64,000 nt of DNA from Trichomonas vaginalis G3 (lineage: Eukaryota > Parabasalia > Trichomonadida > Trichomonadidae), in assembly GCF_026262505.1 (NCBI RefSeq), contig NC_067206.1, positions 17,319,319-17,383,318 of the forward strand. The letters run 5' to 3'. The notes below the pieces were generated by a model. That model did no database searches, had not been told where the DNA came from, and saw nothing but the letters and a program-made list of their open reading frames with translations. This document shows positions 54,944 through 63,110 of the stretch, one piece after another. The position numbers and the translations under genes are program-made. How positions within the stretch are numbered: the stretch's first letter is position 1; each line of letters starts with the position of its first letter.

Positions 54944-55507
54944 TTACTTGTATGGGCAAGCTGCAAGAATGAAGTCGACTATCTCAGTCTTTGTCTTGAC
55001 CAGTTGGACGGCTCTTGCGAGTACATCTGTTTTGCGGTCTCCAGCTGGTGTCTGACCTTCGTAATTGCGCATGTTCTTGAGAGCTCCAACTGTAAATGAT
55101 TGTAGGATGAAGAGTCTCTCAGACTGCTTGAGGTAGTCTTCACGGTCACGAACCGAATCTGTGGTACGAGTCGAATCGGTCGATTTGAGGGAAGAGACTG
55201 AAAGCCTGTCGTCTTCCATAGGGGCAGTAGCATACTCTTTGCGTAAGCGGTTCAGACCTTCTTCGAACTCTTGGTCTCTCTTGGATTGAGATTGGAATTG
55301 TGGGGCAGGGTTTTGCATAAACATCCAAGGGTTGGGGAAGTAAGGCATAGGCTGAGGAGGGTAGTTCGGGAAGCCTTGTGGTGGGTAGTAACCTTGAGGT
55401 GGAAATTGGTAGTAAATCGGAGGTACTTGCTGGAACTGAGGTGCAGGGGCTGGTGCTTTAGGTTCCTCTGGTTTGGGAATGGACTCGGTTGGTGGGACGT
55501 CGGACAT
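54944..55507 (-). CDS. Proline-rich Maverick protein
   Basis: About 187 residues from the ATG at 55507 (MSDVPPTESIPKPEEPKAPA). I prefer this start because the sequence upstream consists of repeats at 55528-55620, although the frame stays open through them. The middle is PPQGYYPPQGFPNYPPQ-like and low complexity. The C-terminal 100 residues look helical (RDREDYLKQSERLFILQSFT) and end ILAACPYK. Possibly a structural or scaffolding protein (inference). Confidence 0.6.
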   Translation of the reverse strand: MSDVPPTESIPKPEEPKAPAPAPQFQQVPPIYYQFPPQGYYPPQGFPNYPPQPMPYFPNPWMFMQNPAPQFQSQSKRDQEFEEGLNRLRKEYATAPMEDDRLSVSSLKSTDSTRTTDSVRDREDYLKQSERLFILQSFTVGALKNMRNYEGQTPAGDRKTDVLARAVQLVKTKTEIVDFILAACPYK

Positions 55508-55527
55508 TCGTTTGTGTCCTGTGGGAT

Positions 55528-55754
55528 GGAAAATATTTTTCTGTCGGAAGAAAAAACTTTTTCTGTCGGAAGAAAAAACTTTTTCTGTCGGAAGGAAAAA
55601 CTTTTTCTGAAGTTCGACCAAAAAGTTCTCAATTTTCGAAAATTTGAATGGTTTACGGACGGACAACTGGAAGAGTTCTTCCTGTCGTCGGGAAAATTTT
55701 TTCCCTTTGTCCGGAAAATATTTTCCAGTTGTCGGGAAAATATTTTCCTGTCGG
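55528..55754. promoter_or_regulatory. Divergent repeat array with TGTCGG words
   Basis: Between two divergent genes. There are three copies of the 22-bp unit TTTTTCTGTCGGAAGAAAAA (55549-55613). Near 55685-55754 there are three copies of GTCGGGAAAATATTTTCC-like units containing the palindrome GGAAAATATTTTCC. Both halves share TGTCGG or its near variants. This has the look of an operator array for a factor that binds cooperatively. Confidence 0.55.
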
Positions 55755-56144
55755 ATGGAAGGACTCGGAATACCAGAAGGATTTGACGAGGCAATTTACC
55801 TTATAGAGATAAATGAAGTTGTTAAGCAGTACTTGCGCAGGGTAATGAAGCCCAAGGTCAAGTTCACCGCTATTTCTGGAAGGGCTGCCTTGAATCTCGA
55901 GACTTCGACTGGAATTCCAATTCAAATACCAGAAAAAACTCCTTTCGACGACATAAAGGACGCCAAAAGAGAAACTCTTGTTAAGTTCCTAAACAAACGT
56001 CCTTGGATAAAAATACCAAACAAGGAGAACCCCCTACCCCATATGAAATTGGCAATTCAGTCTCTCCTTCACTTCTCGGGTCAGCCGTTCTACATAACCT
56101 GTGAAGGCGACATCCAACCAGTTCAGTCAACCTTAACGTTTTGA
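55755..56144 (+). CDS. Unrecognised 129-residue Maverick protein
   Basis: Starts at the ATG at 55755 (MEGLGIPEGFDEAIYLIEIN) directly after the repeat array. The sequence VKFTAISGRAALNLETSTGI looks folded. Intact. Function unknown. Confidence 0.6.
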   Translation: MEGLGIPEGFDEAIYLIEINEVVKQYLRRVMKPKVKFTAISGRAALNLETSTGIPIQIPEKTPFDDIKDAKRETLVKFLNKRPWIKIPNKENPLPHMKLAIQSLLHFSGQPFYITCEGDIQPVQSTLTF

Positions 56145-56170
56145 GTAAAAACATTTTTTTCATTTTTTGA

Positions 56171-56404
56171 ATGAAGCAAGTTAAATTCGTCCCACACCAA
56201 TCTCAATGGACCGATGAAGAGTTTCAAGCCATGGTTGAAGGCGTTGAGAACGACATAGACGGCGAACTTGAAGGAGCTCAAACCACAATTGCAACCAAAA
56301 TTGCAGGAGTCAAGGAACAGATAGCTCCACTTAAAGCTACCAAAGCTACTCTTGACCTCATGGATAGTTACCGTTTAGATGTCAAGAGTGGAATAAGACA
56401 TTAA
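56171..56404 (+). CDS. Unrecognised 77-residue Maverick protein
   Basis: MKQVKFVPHQSQWTDEEFQA to RLDVKSGIRH, acidic N-terminal helix and an alanine/lysine-rich helix (APLKATKATLDLMDSY). Intact, 26 bp after the previous gene. Confidence 0.5.
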   Translation: MKQVKFVPHQSQWTDEEFQAMVEGVENDIDGELEGAQTTIATKIAGVKEQIAPLKATKATLDLMDSYRLDVKSGIRH

Positions 56405-56451
56405 AATTAAAACTTCTAAACTACGAAGCTATACTCCAAAAGTTAGCAGAA

Positions 56452-56754
56452 ATGAGAAGACTTTACCAGAGCTACTTACATGTAAGGGACTTACCTTCAA
56501 GCAGTCCGACCAAAGATGAATTTGTTGACATTGTCCCAATTTTGTCCGAAAGTCAGCTCAGATGTTTCGAACTGCTCCCAACATATCCAGAATATGAACG
56601 TTTGCCTGAACTCTTCCGCAATCTCAAAAAACGTTTTTTGGTTCTCATGTTCGAAACTTTTATCGGAAGAGACAACAAACGTTCAGAAGAAGAGCAAGAT
56701 ATTATTTTAAACTTGTTGTATGACATAACTGTCATAACAAGCTTTTTGAAGTAA
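56452..56754 (+). CDS. Unrecognised 100-residue Maverick protein
   Basis: MRRLYQSYLHVRDLPSSSPT to YDITVITSFLK; mostly helical with several aromatic and leucine residues (ELFRNLKKRFLVLMFETFIG). Intact. Function unknown. Confidence 0.5.
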   Translation: MRRLYQSYLHVRDLPSSSPTKDEFVDIVPILSESQLRCFELLPTYPEYERLPELFRNLKKRFLVLMFETFIGRDNKRSEEEQDIILNLLYDITVITSFLK

Positions 56755-56785
56755 AACCGTCATTCTCAAACCACTTCATTTTTCG

Positions 56786-57493
56786 ATGTCCGAACAAGCA
56801 CCGAAGCCAAACTCAATGGCAGATGTCCTTTCAAGGTTGTCAGACAAGCGCCCAGTTCAAATTCAAATTGCCCAATTGAAAGCTCATCTGACAAACACCA
56901 TTAAGACTCTCCAAAGTAGTCTTATGACAGAGATGACCAATCTCAAAGCCAATGTCCTCACGAACCAAGCTTCCAATGAGAAAGTCCTGAACGATTTCGC
57001 GGAAACCTTGCGCCAATACGACATAGAGAACCAAAACCTTGCCCGACTCATCTACCGTTTCTTCGAAGAGATAGACGCCATCTGGAAGGTACTCGGAAAG
57101 GACAGAACATGCAACACCGTACTTCGTGAACACAGAATTGCCGAAGGTATTATCAAAGAAGAGGAAGAAGAGGAAGAAGAGGAAGAAGAGGAAGAAGAGA
57201 AACACGAAGAAGTTCCTGAAGCCGCTACATGGGCAACCCTTGTTGCCGATGACGCTTACGAAATTTCCCAACCCTACCCATACCAAATCCGCAACAAGGA
57301 GACAGGCAAGGTTCTTACCCCAGTCCTCAACAACTTGGGACACTTGAACCTTAACCTTCGGAATCGCGGTTCAATTTCCATGGGCAAGCTTGTCGCAATT
57401 CAATGGGTTCCAAATCCAGGCAAGAAGACGAGGGTCAGACACATTGACGGTGACAAGCTCAACAACCGTAAGGAGAACCTCGAGTGGTTCTAA
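56786..57493 (+). CDS. HNH endonuclease-type protein with coiled-coil and poly-Glu linker
   Basis: 235 residues: an N-terminal helical region (1-120) that may be coiled coil, a poly-glutamate stretch (about 125-138), and a C-terminal HNH domain. The domain has GKLVAIQWVPNP followed by VRHIDGDKLNNRKENLEWF, the H..D....NN..NL.W signature of small HNH homing-type nucleases. Such nucleases cut DNA. Whether this one acts on the element, on host DNA or in packaging cannot be said. An N-terminal coiled coil fused to HNH is not an arrangement I can match to a known protein. Confidence 0.75.
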   Translation: MSEQAPKPNSMADVLSRLSDKRPVQIQIAQLKAHLTNTIKTLQSSLMTEMTNLKANVLTNQASNEKVLNDFAETLRQYDIENQNLARLIYRFFEEIDAIWKVLGKDRTCNTVLREHRIAEGIIKEEEEEEEEEEEEEEKHEEVPEAATWATLVADDAYEISQPYPYQIRNKETGKVLTPVLNNLGHLNLNLRNRGSISMGKLVAIQWVPNPGKKTRVRHIDGDKLNNRKENLEWF

Positions 57494-57542
57494 GAGTAAA
57501 AAAATTTTATTTTAGGGGGAAACCCCAAGTAAATTTAGGTGT

Positions 57543-57806
57543 TTATTTGGATAAGTATGTTAAATTAAGGGTAATTTGCAAAATTAGTTCCCGACCTTTG
57601 AATTGGGCTCTTTCGTTATCCCAGTTGCGTAGGAGGTCGTCCCAGAGGAGTTGGTAGAATTGCCAATCCAAGGACGATTTGTCCTCCCAGGCATTGAGGA
57701 TGTACTGCTCGTAGAGTTTCATGACCTCTGCCTTGCACCAGACACCCTCTCCCTTGGAACGTAAGGCTTCTTCGAAGTGCTCGAATGCGATTGGCTGCGT
57801 GACCAT
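57543..57806 (-). CDS. Unrecognised 87-residue Maverick protein
   Basis: Starts at the ATG at 57806 (MVTQPIAFEHFEEALRSKGE), with a tryptophan-rich middle (SLDWQFYQLLWDDLLRNWDN). Intact. Its Mav1 copy is cut at 1041, so this is the only full copy. Divergent from 57837 with a 30-bp gap. Confidence 0.6.
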   Translation of the reverse strand: MVTQPIAFEHFEEALRSKGEGVWCKAEVMKLYEQYILNAWEDKSSLDWQFYQLLWDDLLRNWDNERAQFKGRELILQITLNLTYLSK

Positions 57807-57836
57807 CCGAAATGACACTTTTTGTCCGTTTGGTCA

Positions 57837-58082
57837 ATGTTCGTGTCTCGTGCCATAGTCGACGAAAATACAGACAAACAGGTTATATATGAGTTTGAGA
57901 CCAAGAATGGTGTAACTCGACCTGTCCGATTCAAAGACTCCGAGGGCGACCATGAAATTAAACGGAAATTAGCTAGGAAGGAATATAAAATGGACTGGTT
58001 GCCACCACCTCCACCTCCACCACCTTTACCTGTTCCTCAAGTAAATAAGCCTTTCCCGTTCCCAAGAATTCCCACATTTTAA
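57837..58082 (+). CDS. Small proline-rich Maverick protein (Mav2 copy)
   Basis: 81 residues, one substitution away from the Mav1 copy at 1184-1429 (VNKPFPF instead of VNKSFPF). Preservation of the frame in both copies while larger neighbours are frameshifted argues that it is a real, short gene. Confidence 0.6.
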   Translation: MFVSRAIVDENTDKQVIYEFETKNGVTRPVRFKDSEGDHEIKRKLARKEYKMDWLPPPPPPPPLPVPQVNKPFPFPRIPTF

Positions 58083-58104
58083 TTCAAATTCGAATAAAAA
58101 TTTT

Positions 58105-60256
58105 TTATTTCATGCAATGTTTTATTTCTGTGCCGTCTTCAAGTATGCCCAGTACTTACGCTTGGAGAGGACATGAACTTCGGTGAAAATTTTGTCCAAT
58201 TTGAAATTGACCCATCTTTTCACCGACCATGCCCATTTCAATGAGTTTGTTGTACCCTTCTTCGTTCGTCATGAGTGCGTCAATGTTCTCATAGTAAACC
58301 TTCACTTTGGATTTGACTTCGGAGAAGAATTTGTTGTAGTTGTCAAGGACTGCCTTTGCGAACTGAGGGTAAGACCAATGTTCGACAATAGGTTTTAATG
58401 TGGTTACTAAGCCACTTTGACCTTGAGTGAATTCGTACTTCAAAACAAAAGGAGAAAACCTTTCAACAAAGTTGTCGACCTTCTCATAATGTTTACTCTT
58501 CATCTCTTGAGGTTTCTTAATGGAATATCCCCATGTCGAATTCATAAGCAATTTGAGTGTCATTGCAAGTTTGGGGTTTGAAGCTTTCCTAATATCATAC
58601 AGTTGTTGTATGACTTTTCCAACTGTATAGTTCCTTCCCGGGAACTCACCATCTTCGTTTGGAATTCCAGTCGGAATATATTGGACAAACCTCATGTATG
58701 CAGCGTTAAGGTCGACATAGTATATCTTTTCGTTTGAGTCGAACTTGTCGCAACCAATTGGTCCAGTTTGTGGAAATTCAAGTGAGTCTCTTATCTTCTG
58801 AGAAACTTCTCCTGTTATCTCATAAACATCGTCGAAGCAACCTGTTTCATATAAAACCTTCTGACCTAACTCAGATGCTCTCCAATACAATTTGACGTCA
58901 ATTGGATGTCTCAATGGAAGTTTGTTTATAGCATCTTGAAGTTCTTGCAACCTCATTGGAAGTTCTTTGGTTCAGGTTGGTATCCGAACAATCCAACTCC
59001 TTGTGGAATTGTGTACTTCTTTTGTACTAGAACTTTGTCTGGAACAACTTTTGGTCTTGCTAACAGTGAAAAGTTTGTTTCGTCTTTTGGTACAAAAGTT
59101 TCTGTCAGCTTGTCATCTGGAATTGGTTCCAACAAACCTTTCTCGAAAAGAATGTTTACAGCTCTGACAATGTTGCACTTGCCTTTTCCGAACAATGGGT
59201 TTGTAAGACTTTCGTTCAACATGAAGTGGTTGTGGACAATTGCAATCTTCAACCATGGTAAATTGAACTCAACAACATAGTCGTCATGTGAAGAACCTTT
59301 AGCTGTAGGTATGTTGACTCGGATATTGACATTTGCCAACGGTGCAATTTTTGCCAATTGACCTCTGAGAATGTACCTTGTCTTCACACATGACTCAAGA
59401 TACTTCATCTTCTCTTCTGAAACAAGACCAGAGTTCCTGAGACATGTAAGAATGCAAGGTTCGTTGACAATTGTTTCAATTGAATTGTAAATTCCATACC
59501 TTGTCAAGTCAATGTCAGACTTATTTATGAACGGGAAAGTATCCAGCATGTTGTCTGACTGCTTGAGGGTTAGGTTGGTACCATTCGAACTTGACACTTG
59601 CAATTCCTTCAATTGCATTCAAAATGTCTGAGTCGGAGTCAACCATTTGTTCTCTCTTTGTAGTCTTGAAAGCGTCAAGAAGTTTTGCAGCTGTTTGTTC
59701 ATTGCCATTTGCATAGTAAATGTGACCATCCAAATCTGTTATGGTCAATCTGAGATTGTATCCTTTCTTATTTCCGTCTTTATTGCAGCAAGTACTCCCA
59801 TGAAGCCTTCTTTGTTCTTTCCTTCGTCAAAGTTTACTGTAAAGGTTCGACCAGATGTAATTTGACTTCTAACTTCACGATACTTTTCATATGCATATCT
59901 TGTTCTTTCCATGGGAGCATGACCATCCTCTGCACTACCTTTTTTCCTTCTCAAAGGATGCAATTGTTCGTCATGTTTCCAGTAGAATCTGGCAAAGCCG
60001 TCGTGTCCTTCAACTTGAGGTTCACTAACATCGAAAGCATGTCCATAAGACGTTCTTCTTCTAACCTCTCTAGTCTGTTTGGATAATTGGCACGTGCTGT
60101 TTCCAAATCCATTTCGTAGCGAAGACCAGCCAGTTTGTCATAGACTTTTATGGGTCTTCCTTTCTTATATTTAAACTTCTTCGAAACTCTCCAACCATAT
60201 CTTTGCAACTCTGCTTTTATTCTAGCAGATTTTCTATCCATTCTATATGGGGGCAT
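58105..60256 (-). pseudogene. polB: Family B DNA polymerase (Mav2 copy), frameshifted
   Basis: From the ATG at 60256 (MPPYRMDRKSARIKAELQRY) to the stop at 58105 in the correct frame. Motif A DLNAAYM is at about 58696-58724, motif B MNSTWGYS at about 58521-58550 and motif C YYENIDALMT at about 58266-58298. An extra A near 58205 shifts the last 35 codons, and further breaks lie near 58955, 59520, 59760 and 59965. Most breaks are at different positions from those in Mav1, which shows the undamaged reading at each point. The T-tract and TATAAAAATG before the start are the same as before the SF3 helicase. Confidence 0.88.
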
Positions 60257-60286
60257 TTTTATAAAAATAAAAAAATATTTTTTTCT

Positions 60287-60871
60287 TTACTTTACATAAC
60301 CGCCTGCTGCCATAAGTCTTTGACGCCAACCCATACCAGCTAATGAAGGTTGACTTGGTTTAGTTTGGAAACTAAACTTTGGTTTTGGTTTATCTTCAGT
60401 TTTTGGTTTTTCTTCTTCTATCGGTTTTTCGTCACTTTTCGGTTCCTCTGACTTTACTTCACCTGCAGGAACAGTTGTGTCGTCAACATCTTCATAAATA
60501 TCATATGCCATTTGTTTTTGTTTTCCTTTCAACTTTTTGTGTTTGTTGTAAAGTTTAGAATATTTCGACTCTAAGTCAATGAGATGTTCTATAATGAACT
60601 GTTGGTCAGTGAAGTAAACTTTTCCATCTGTTGTCTCGAAAGCTCCTTCAGACTTCAATATTTTATTTGTGAGAGTCTGTTTCTTTTTTGAGATACTAGC
60701 CGTTCCATTTCTATGAAAAGTGACTTTATAGTTAGGGTTTGTATTTCCAGACCTGGCACTTTCTATTATTGAATTTTTCTCTTCATCTGTAAGTTCTTTG
60801 ACAGGTTTTGACAATGGTTCTGAACTTTTTGTTTGTGGTGTCAAATCTACCGTTTCAACTTCTTCGGTCAT
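60287..60871 (-). CDS. Lys/Glu/Pro-rich Maverick protein
   Basis: An intact 194-residue protein starting MTEEVETVDLTPQTKSSEPL. A central part has NPNYKVTFHRNGTASISKKK, followed by a helical region (HLIDLESKYSKLYNKHKKLK), a disordered KPKTEDKPKPKF stretch and the C terminus WRQRLMAAGGYVK. Preceded on its strand by ACTGAGATGAAATG. Unknown function; lies between the polymerase and virion-type genes. Confidence 0.65.
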   Translation of the reverse strand: MTEEVETVDLTPQTKSSEPLSKPVKELTDEEKNSIIESARSGNTNPNYKVTFHRNGTASISKKKQTLTNKILKSEGAFETTDGKVYFTDQQFIIEHLIDLESKYSKLYNKHKKLKGKQKQMAYDIYEDVDDTTVPAGEVKSEEPKSDEKPIEEEKPKTEDKPKPKFSFQTKPSQPSLAGMGWRQRLMAAGGYVK

Positions 60872-60890
60872 TTCATCTCAGTAAAAAATT

Positions 60891-61043
60891 TTAGTTTGGT
60901 TTGTTTTCAACTGGTTGTTGTTGTTTTTTAAGTCGGTCTAAAACTTCCTGAGGTATAGGAAGAACTTGACAAACACGTGGTGTAACTGCTGGAAGTCGAC
61001 AAATCCATCTTGAACCCATTTGTCTCAATGCTGTATTGTTCAT
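60891..61043 (-). CDS. 50-residue Maverick protein
   Basis: MNNTALRQMGSRWICRLPAV, then a proline/glutamine-rich end (KKQQQPVENKPN). Short but intact, with the same upstream sequence TTTTTTACTGAGATGAAATG as its neighbour 60287-60871. The Mav1 copy is frameshifted. Function unknown. Confidence 0.6.
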   Translation of the reverse strand: MNNTALRQMGSRWICRLPAVTPRVCQVLPIPQEVLDRLKKQQQPVENKPN

Positions 61044-61062
61044 TTCATCTCAGTAAAAAACT

Positions 61063-62134
61063 TTACATTCCCCAAGTTTGAGGTGGTTGCGGTTGGTTAT
61101 TGTTTACCCACTGTTGTGCATGGTTATATCCTCTGTTAAAGAATCTTTCACCTTGGTCCATATAGTGTCCTGCTTGGTTATAGTAGTCATTTGCTTTGTT
61201 ATAATAGTTTCCTGCTTGTCTTCCTACATTGTCCATCCATCCTTGAACTTTTCCTCTTGTTTCAGGATTTGGAATAAGATTTGCTGCATCTCGTGCTACA
61301 TCGCAACCTTTCTGTACAGTTTGTATAATAGGTTGTGCTTTCTCTTTAAGTATACCTGTTTCGTACCGAAATGGCTCACAAAAAAGTGACAGAAAACCTT
61401 AAATTGCGCGGCAATTTTAATTAAAAAAATAAACATTAATTTTTGTGATTGATATTATGCATTTTATTTATATTATATAAGATTTAAATTTAGGGGAAAA
61501 ATTGGGGAAAAAAATAAGATTGGAAGTCTTTAGGTAAGAAGGAAAGGGCAAGAGATATATAGTGTACCTATATACCTCTTGCCCTTTCATTCTAAGTAGA
61601 AATGGGAGAAACTTTGTCCGCATCATCAGTTATGCGGACAAAGTTTCTCCCATTTCTAATGGGAATTGTAGGCTATGAGGCACTGATATATAATCAGTAC
61701 CTCATAGCCTACAATTCCCCTTATTAGACTTCCAAACTTTGAGTTAATGTCTTGACATTAACTCAAAGTTTGGAAAACTTCTCGTAAGAATCAATCGTCA
61801 AAAACCTCGATTGCAGTTATATTCATTGTGTTAAAAAACATTAAAAATTATTAAAGATTTGTATAATATGATTAAAAATGGGAAATAATATGAGGCAATA
61901 TAAAGGAATATGAATATTAAATAAATATATCTAAATAGAAAGAATCAGAAAAATCAAATTATTGGCGCCAAAAAATGTCACTTTTTTTGTGAGCCATTTC
62001 GGTATGAGATACTCTTTAAGTATACCTAATGTACTCAAAATCTTCCTTCCAACTCCAAATACACCTCTGGCTATTGTTCCCACTGCGGGCAAAAATCTGG
62101 ATGCAACTCCTGCTAATGCGCCAAATAAACCCAT
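61063..62134 (-). pseudogene. Amphipathic virion-type protein split by transposon E
   Basis: The N-terminal 40 codons (MGLFGALAGVASRFLPAVG, to GILKE) lie at 62134-62012. Transposon E (61358-62011) follows, and the remaining codons, from the TSD at 61342-61357 to the stop at 61063, encode KAQPIIQTVQKG through NNNQPQPPQTWGM. Comparison with the uninterrupted Mav1 site shows a simple insertion with target duplication. The protein is otherwise in frame, so the insertion is its only clear lesion. Confidence 0.8.
61358..62011 (-). mobile_element. Short transposon copy E, inserted in Maverick gene
   Basis: 654 bp, ends GTTTCGTACCGAAATGGC and the complement of TATCTCATACCGAAATGG, flanked by exact CTCTTTAAGTATACCT repeats (61342-61357 and 62012-62027). 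It carries four hairpins in the order I-II-I-II, but a different internal deletion from A/B (the sequence between GTGTTAAA and AACATTAAAAATT is missing) and no transposase remnant. Confidence 0.95.
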
Positions 62135-62151
62135 TTCTTATGGGTTAAAAA
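62135..62151. promoter_or_regulatory. 17-bp divergent promoter region (Mav2)
   Basis: TTCTTATGGGTTAAAAA between the ATG of the amphipathic protein and the ATG of the integrase. It differs from Mav1 at two or three positions but has exactly the same length. Confidence 0.5.
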
Positions 62152-63110
62152 ATGACGAATCCAAACAAGGACCCCTATGTTTCTAAGGCAACAAAAAAAG
62201 CACTCATGATAAAAATCTTTAGTTCAACACCAAATGCTTGGTTTATGGATATCTTGGAAAACATTCCGAGGTATAGAGAAGATGGACCTCCATACTGGCT
62301 AATATTTGTCGGTCAAAACACAAGATACTGTGAAGCCATACCATTATGGTCCAAAAATATTTTAGATGTGAAAACTGCTTTGACAATATTCGTTGACAAA
62401 TACCATCCAACAAAACTGACATCTGACTGTGAAAGTTCTTTCAAATCAGATGATGTAAAAAACTATCTGCGTTCAAAAAATGTAAACCAATATTTCATTG
62501 TCGACCAAAACCATTCTGCTCTTGGTGTCATTGACGGTTGTATAAAAATGTTAAGAGACTTAAACCAACCACAAGGTGGTGAAGCAAATGAAATGTCATA
62601 TGACGACAAATATAGACACTTCTCCATGGCAAAGATGAGACAAGTTTTAAATATTTACAATAGCCGTAAACAAAAAGGTTTGGGAAACCACTCCCCCGAA
62701 GAAATGAAAAACAACCCTGACTTAGAGAAAGACTATATATTTAATAATTTAGTCAAAAGAGACAAACAAGAAAGAATGCCGGGCTTCAAACTTCAGAAAG
62801 GTGACAAAGTAAAAATAGAAATACCTAAACGCGACCCATATGAAAATACTATTGACTATGACAACAATGGGAACCCGACAGGTACTCACATTCGTGTTCG
62901 TAAAAATAGAAGAAAGTATACAAGAGAATATTATGAAGTTTTAGGCAAACATGGCAAAATGTACAGACTGCAAGCAGAAGATAAACTACTATTGTCAGAC
63001 CTCGTTTCAAACTTGTCAAAGTTCAAGGTGGTATACTTTCAAAGACAGTTCCTAACAAATATAAGACAACTCCTGACGAATATGCTAAAGAAGTTGAAAA
63101 TGACGACTAA
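62152..63110 (+). pseudogene. c-int: Maverick rve-type integrase (Mav2 copy), late frameshift
   Basis: Open from the ATG at 62152 for about 280 codons, covering the whole catalytic core: FMDIL, LTSDCESSF and HSALGVIDGCIKML. A single A is missing near 62985 relative to Mav1 (GATAAACT versus GATAAAACT). The last ~40 codons are therefore read in the wrong frame and translation would run on to 63246 across the fibre gene. The proper stop is TAA at 63108-63110. The third catalytic position is Asp, 35 residues after the second Asp, in both copies. This copy may still be catalytically active if the tail is dispensable. Confidence 0.85.

Noticed and set aside
55271-55786. 171-codon plus-strand frame opposite the Pro-rich gene
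   Set aside because: It lies across the repeat array and the complement of proline-rich codons; composition is explained by those.
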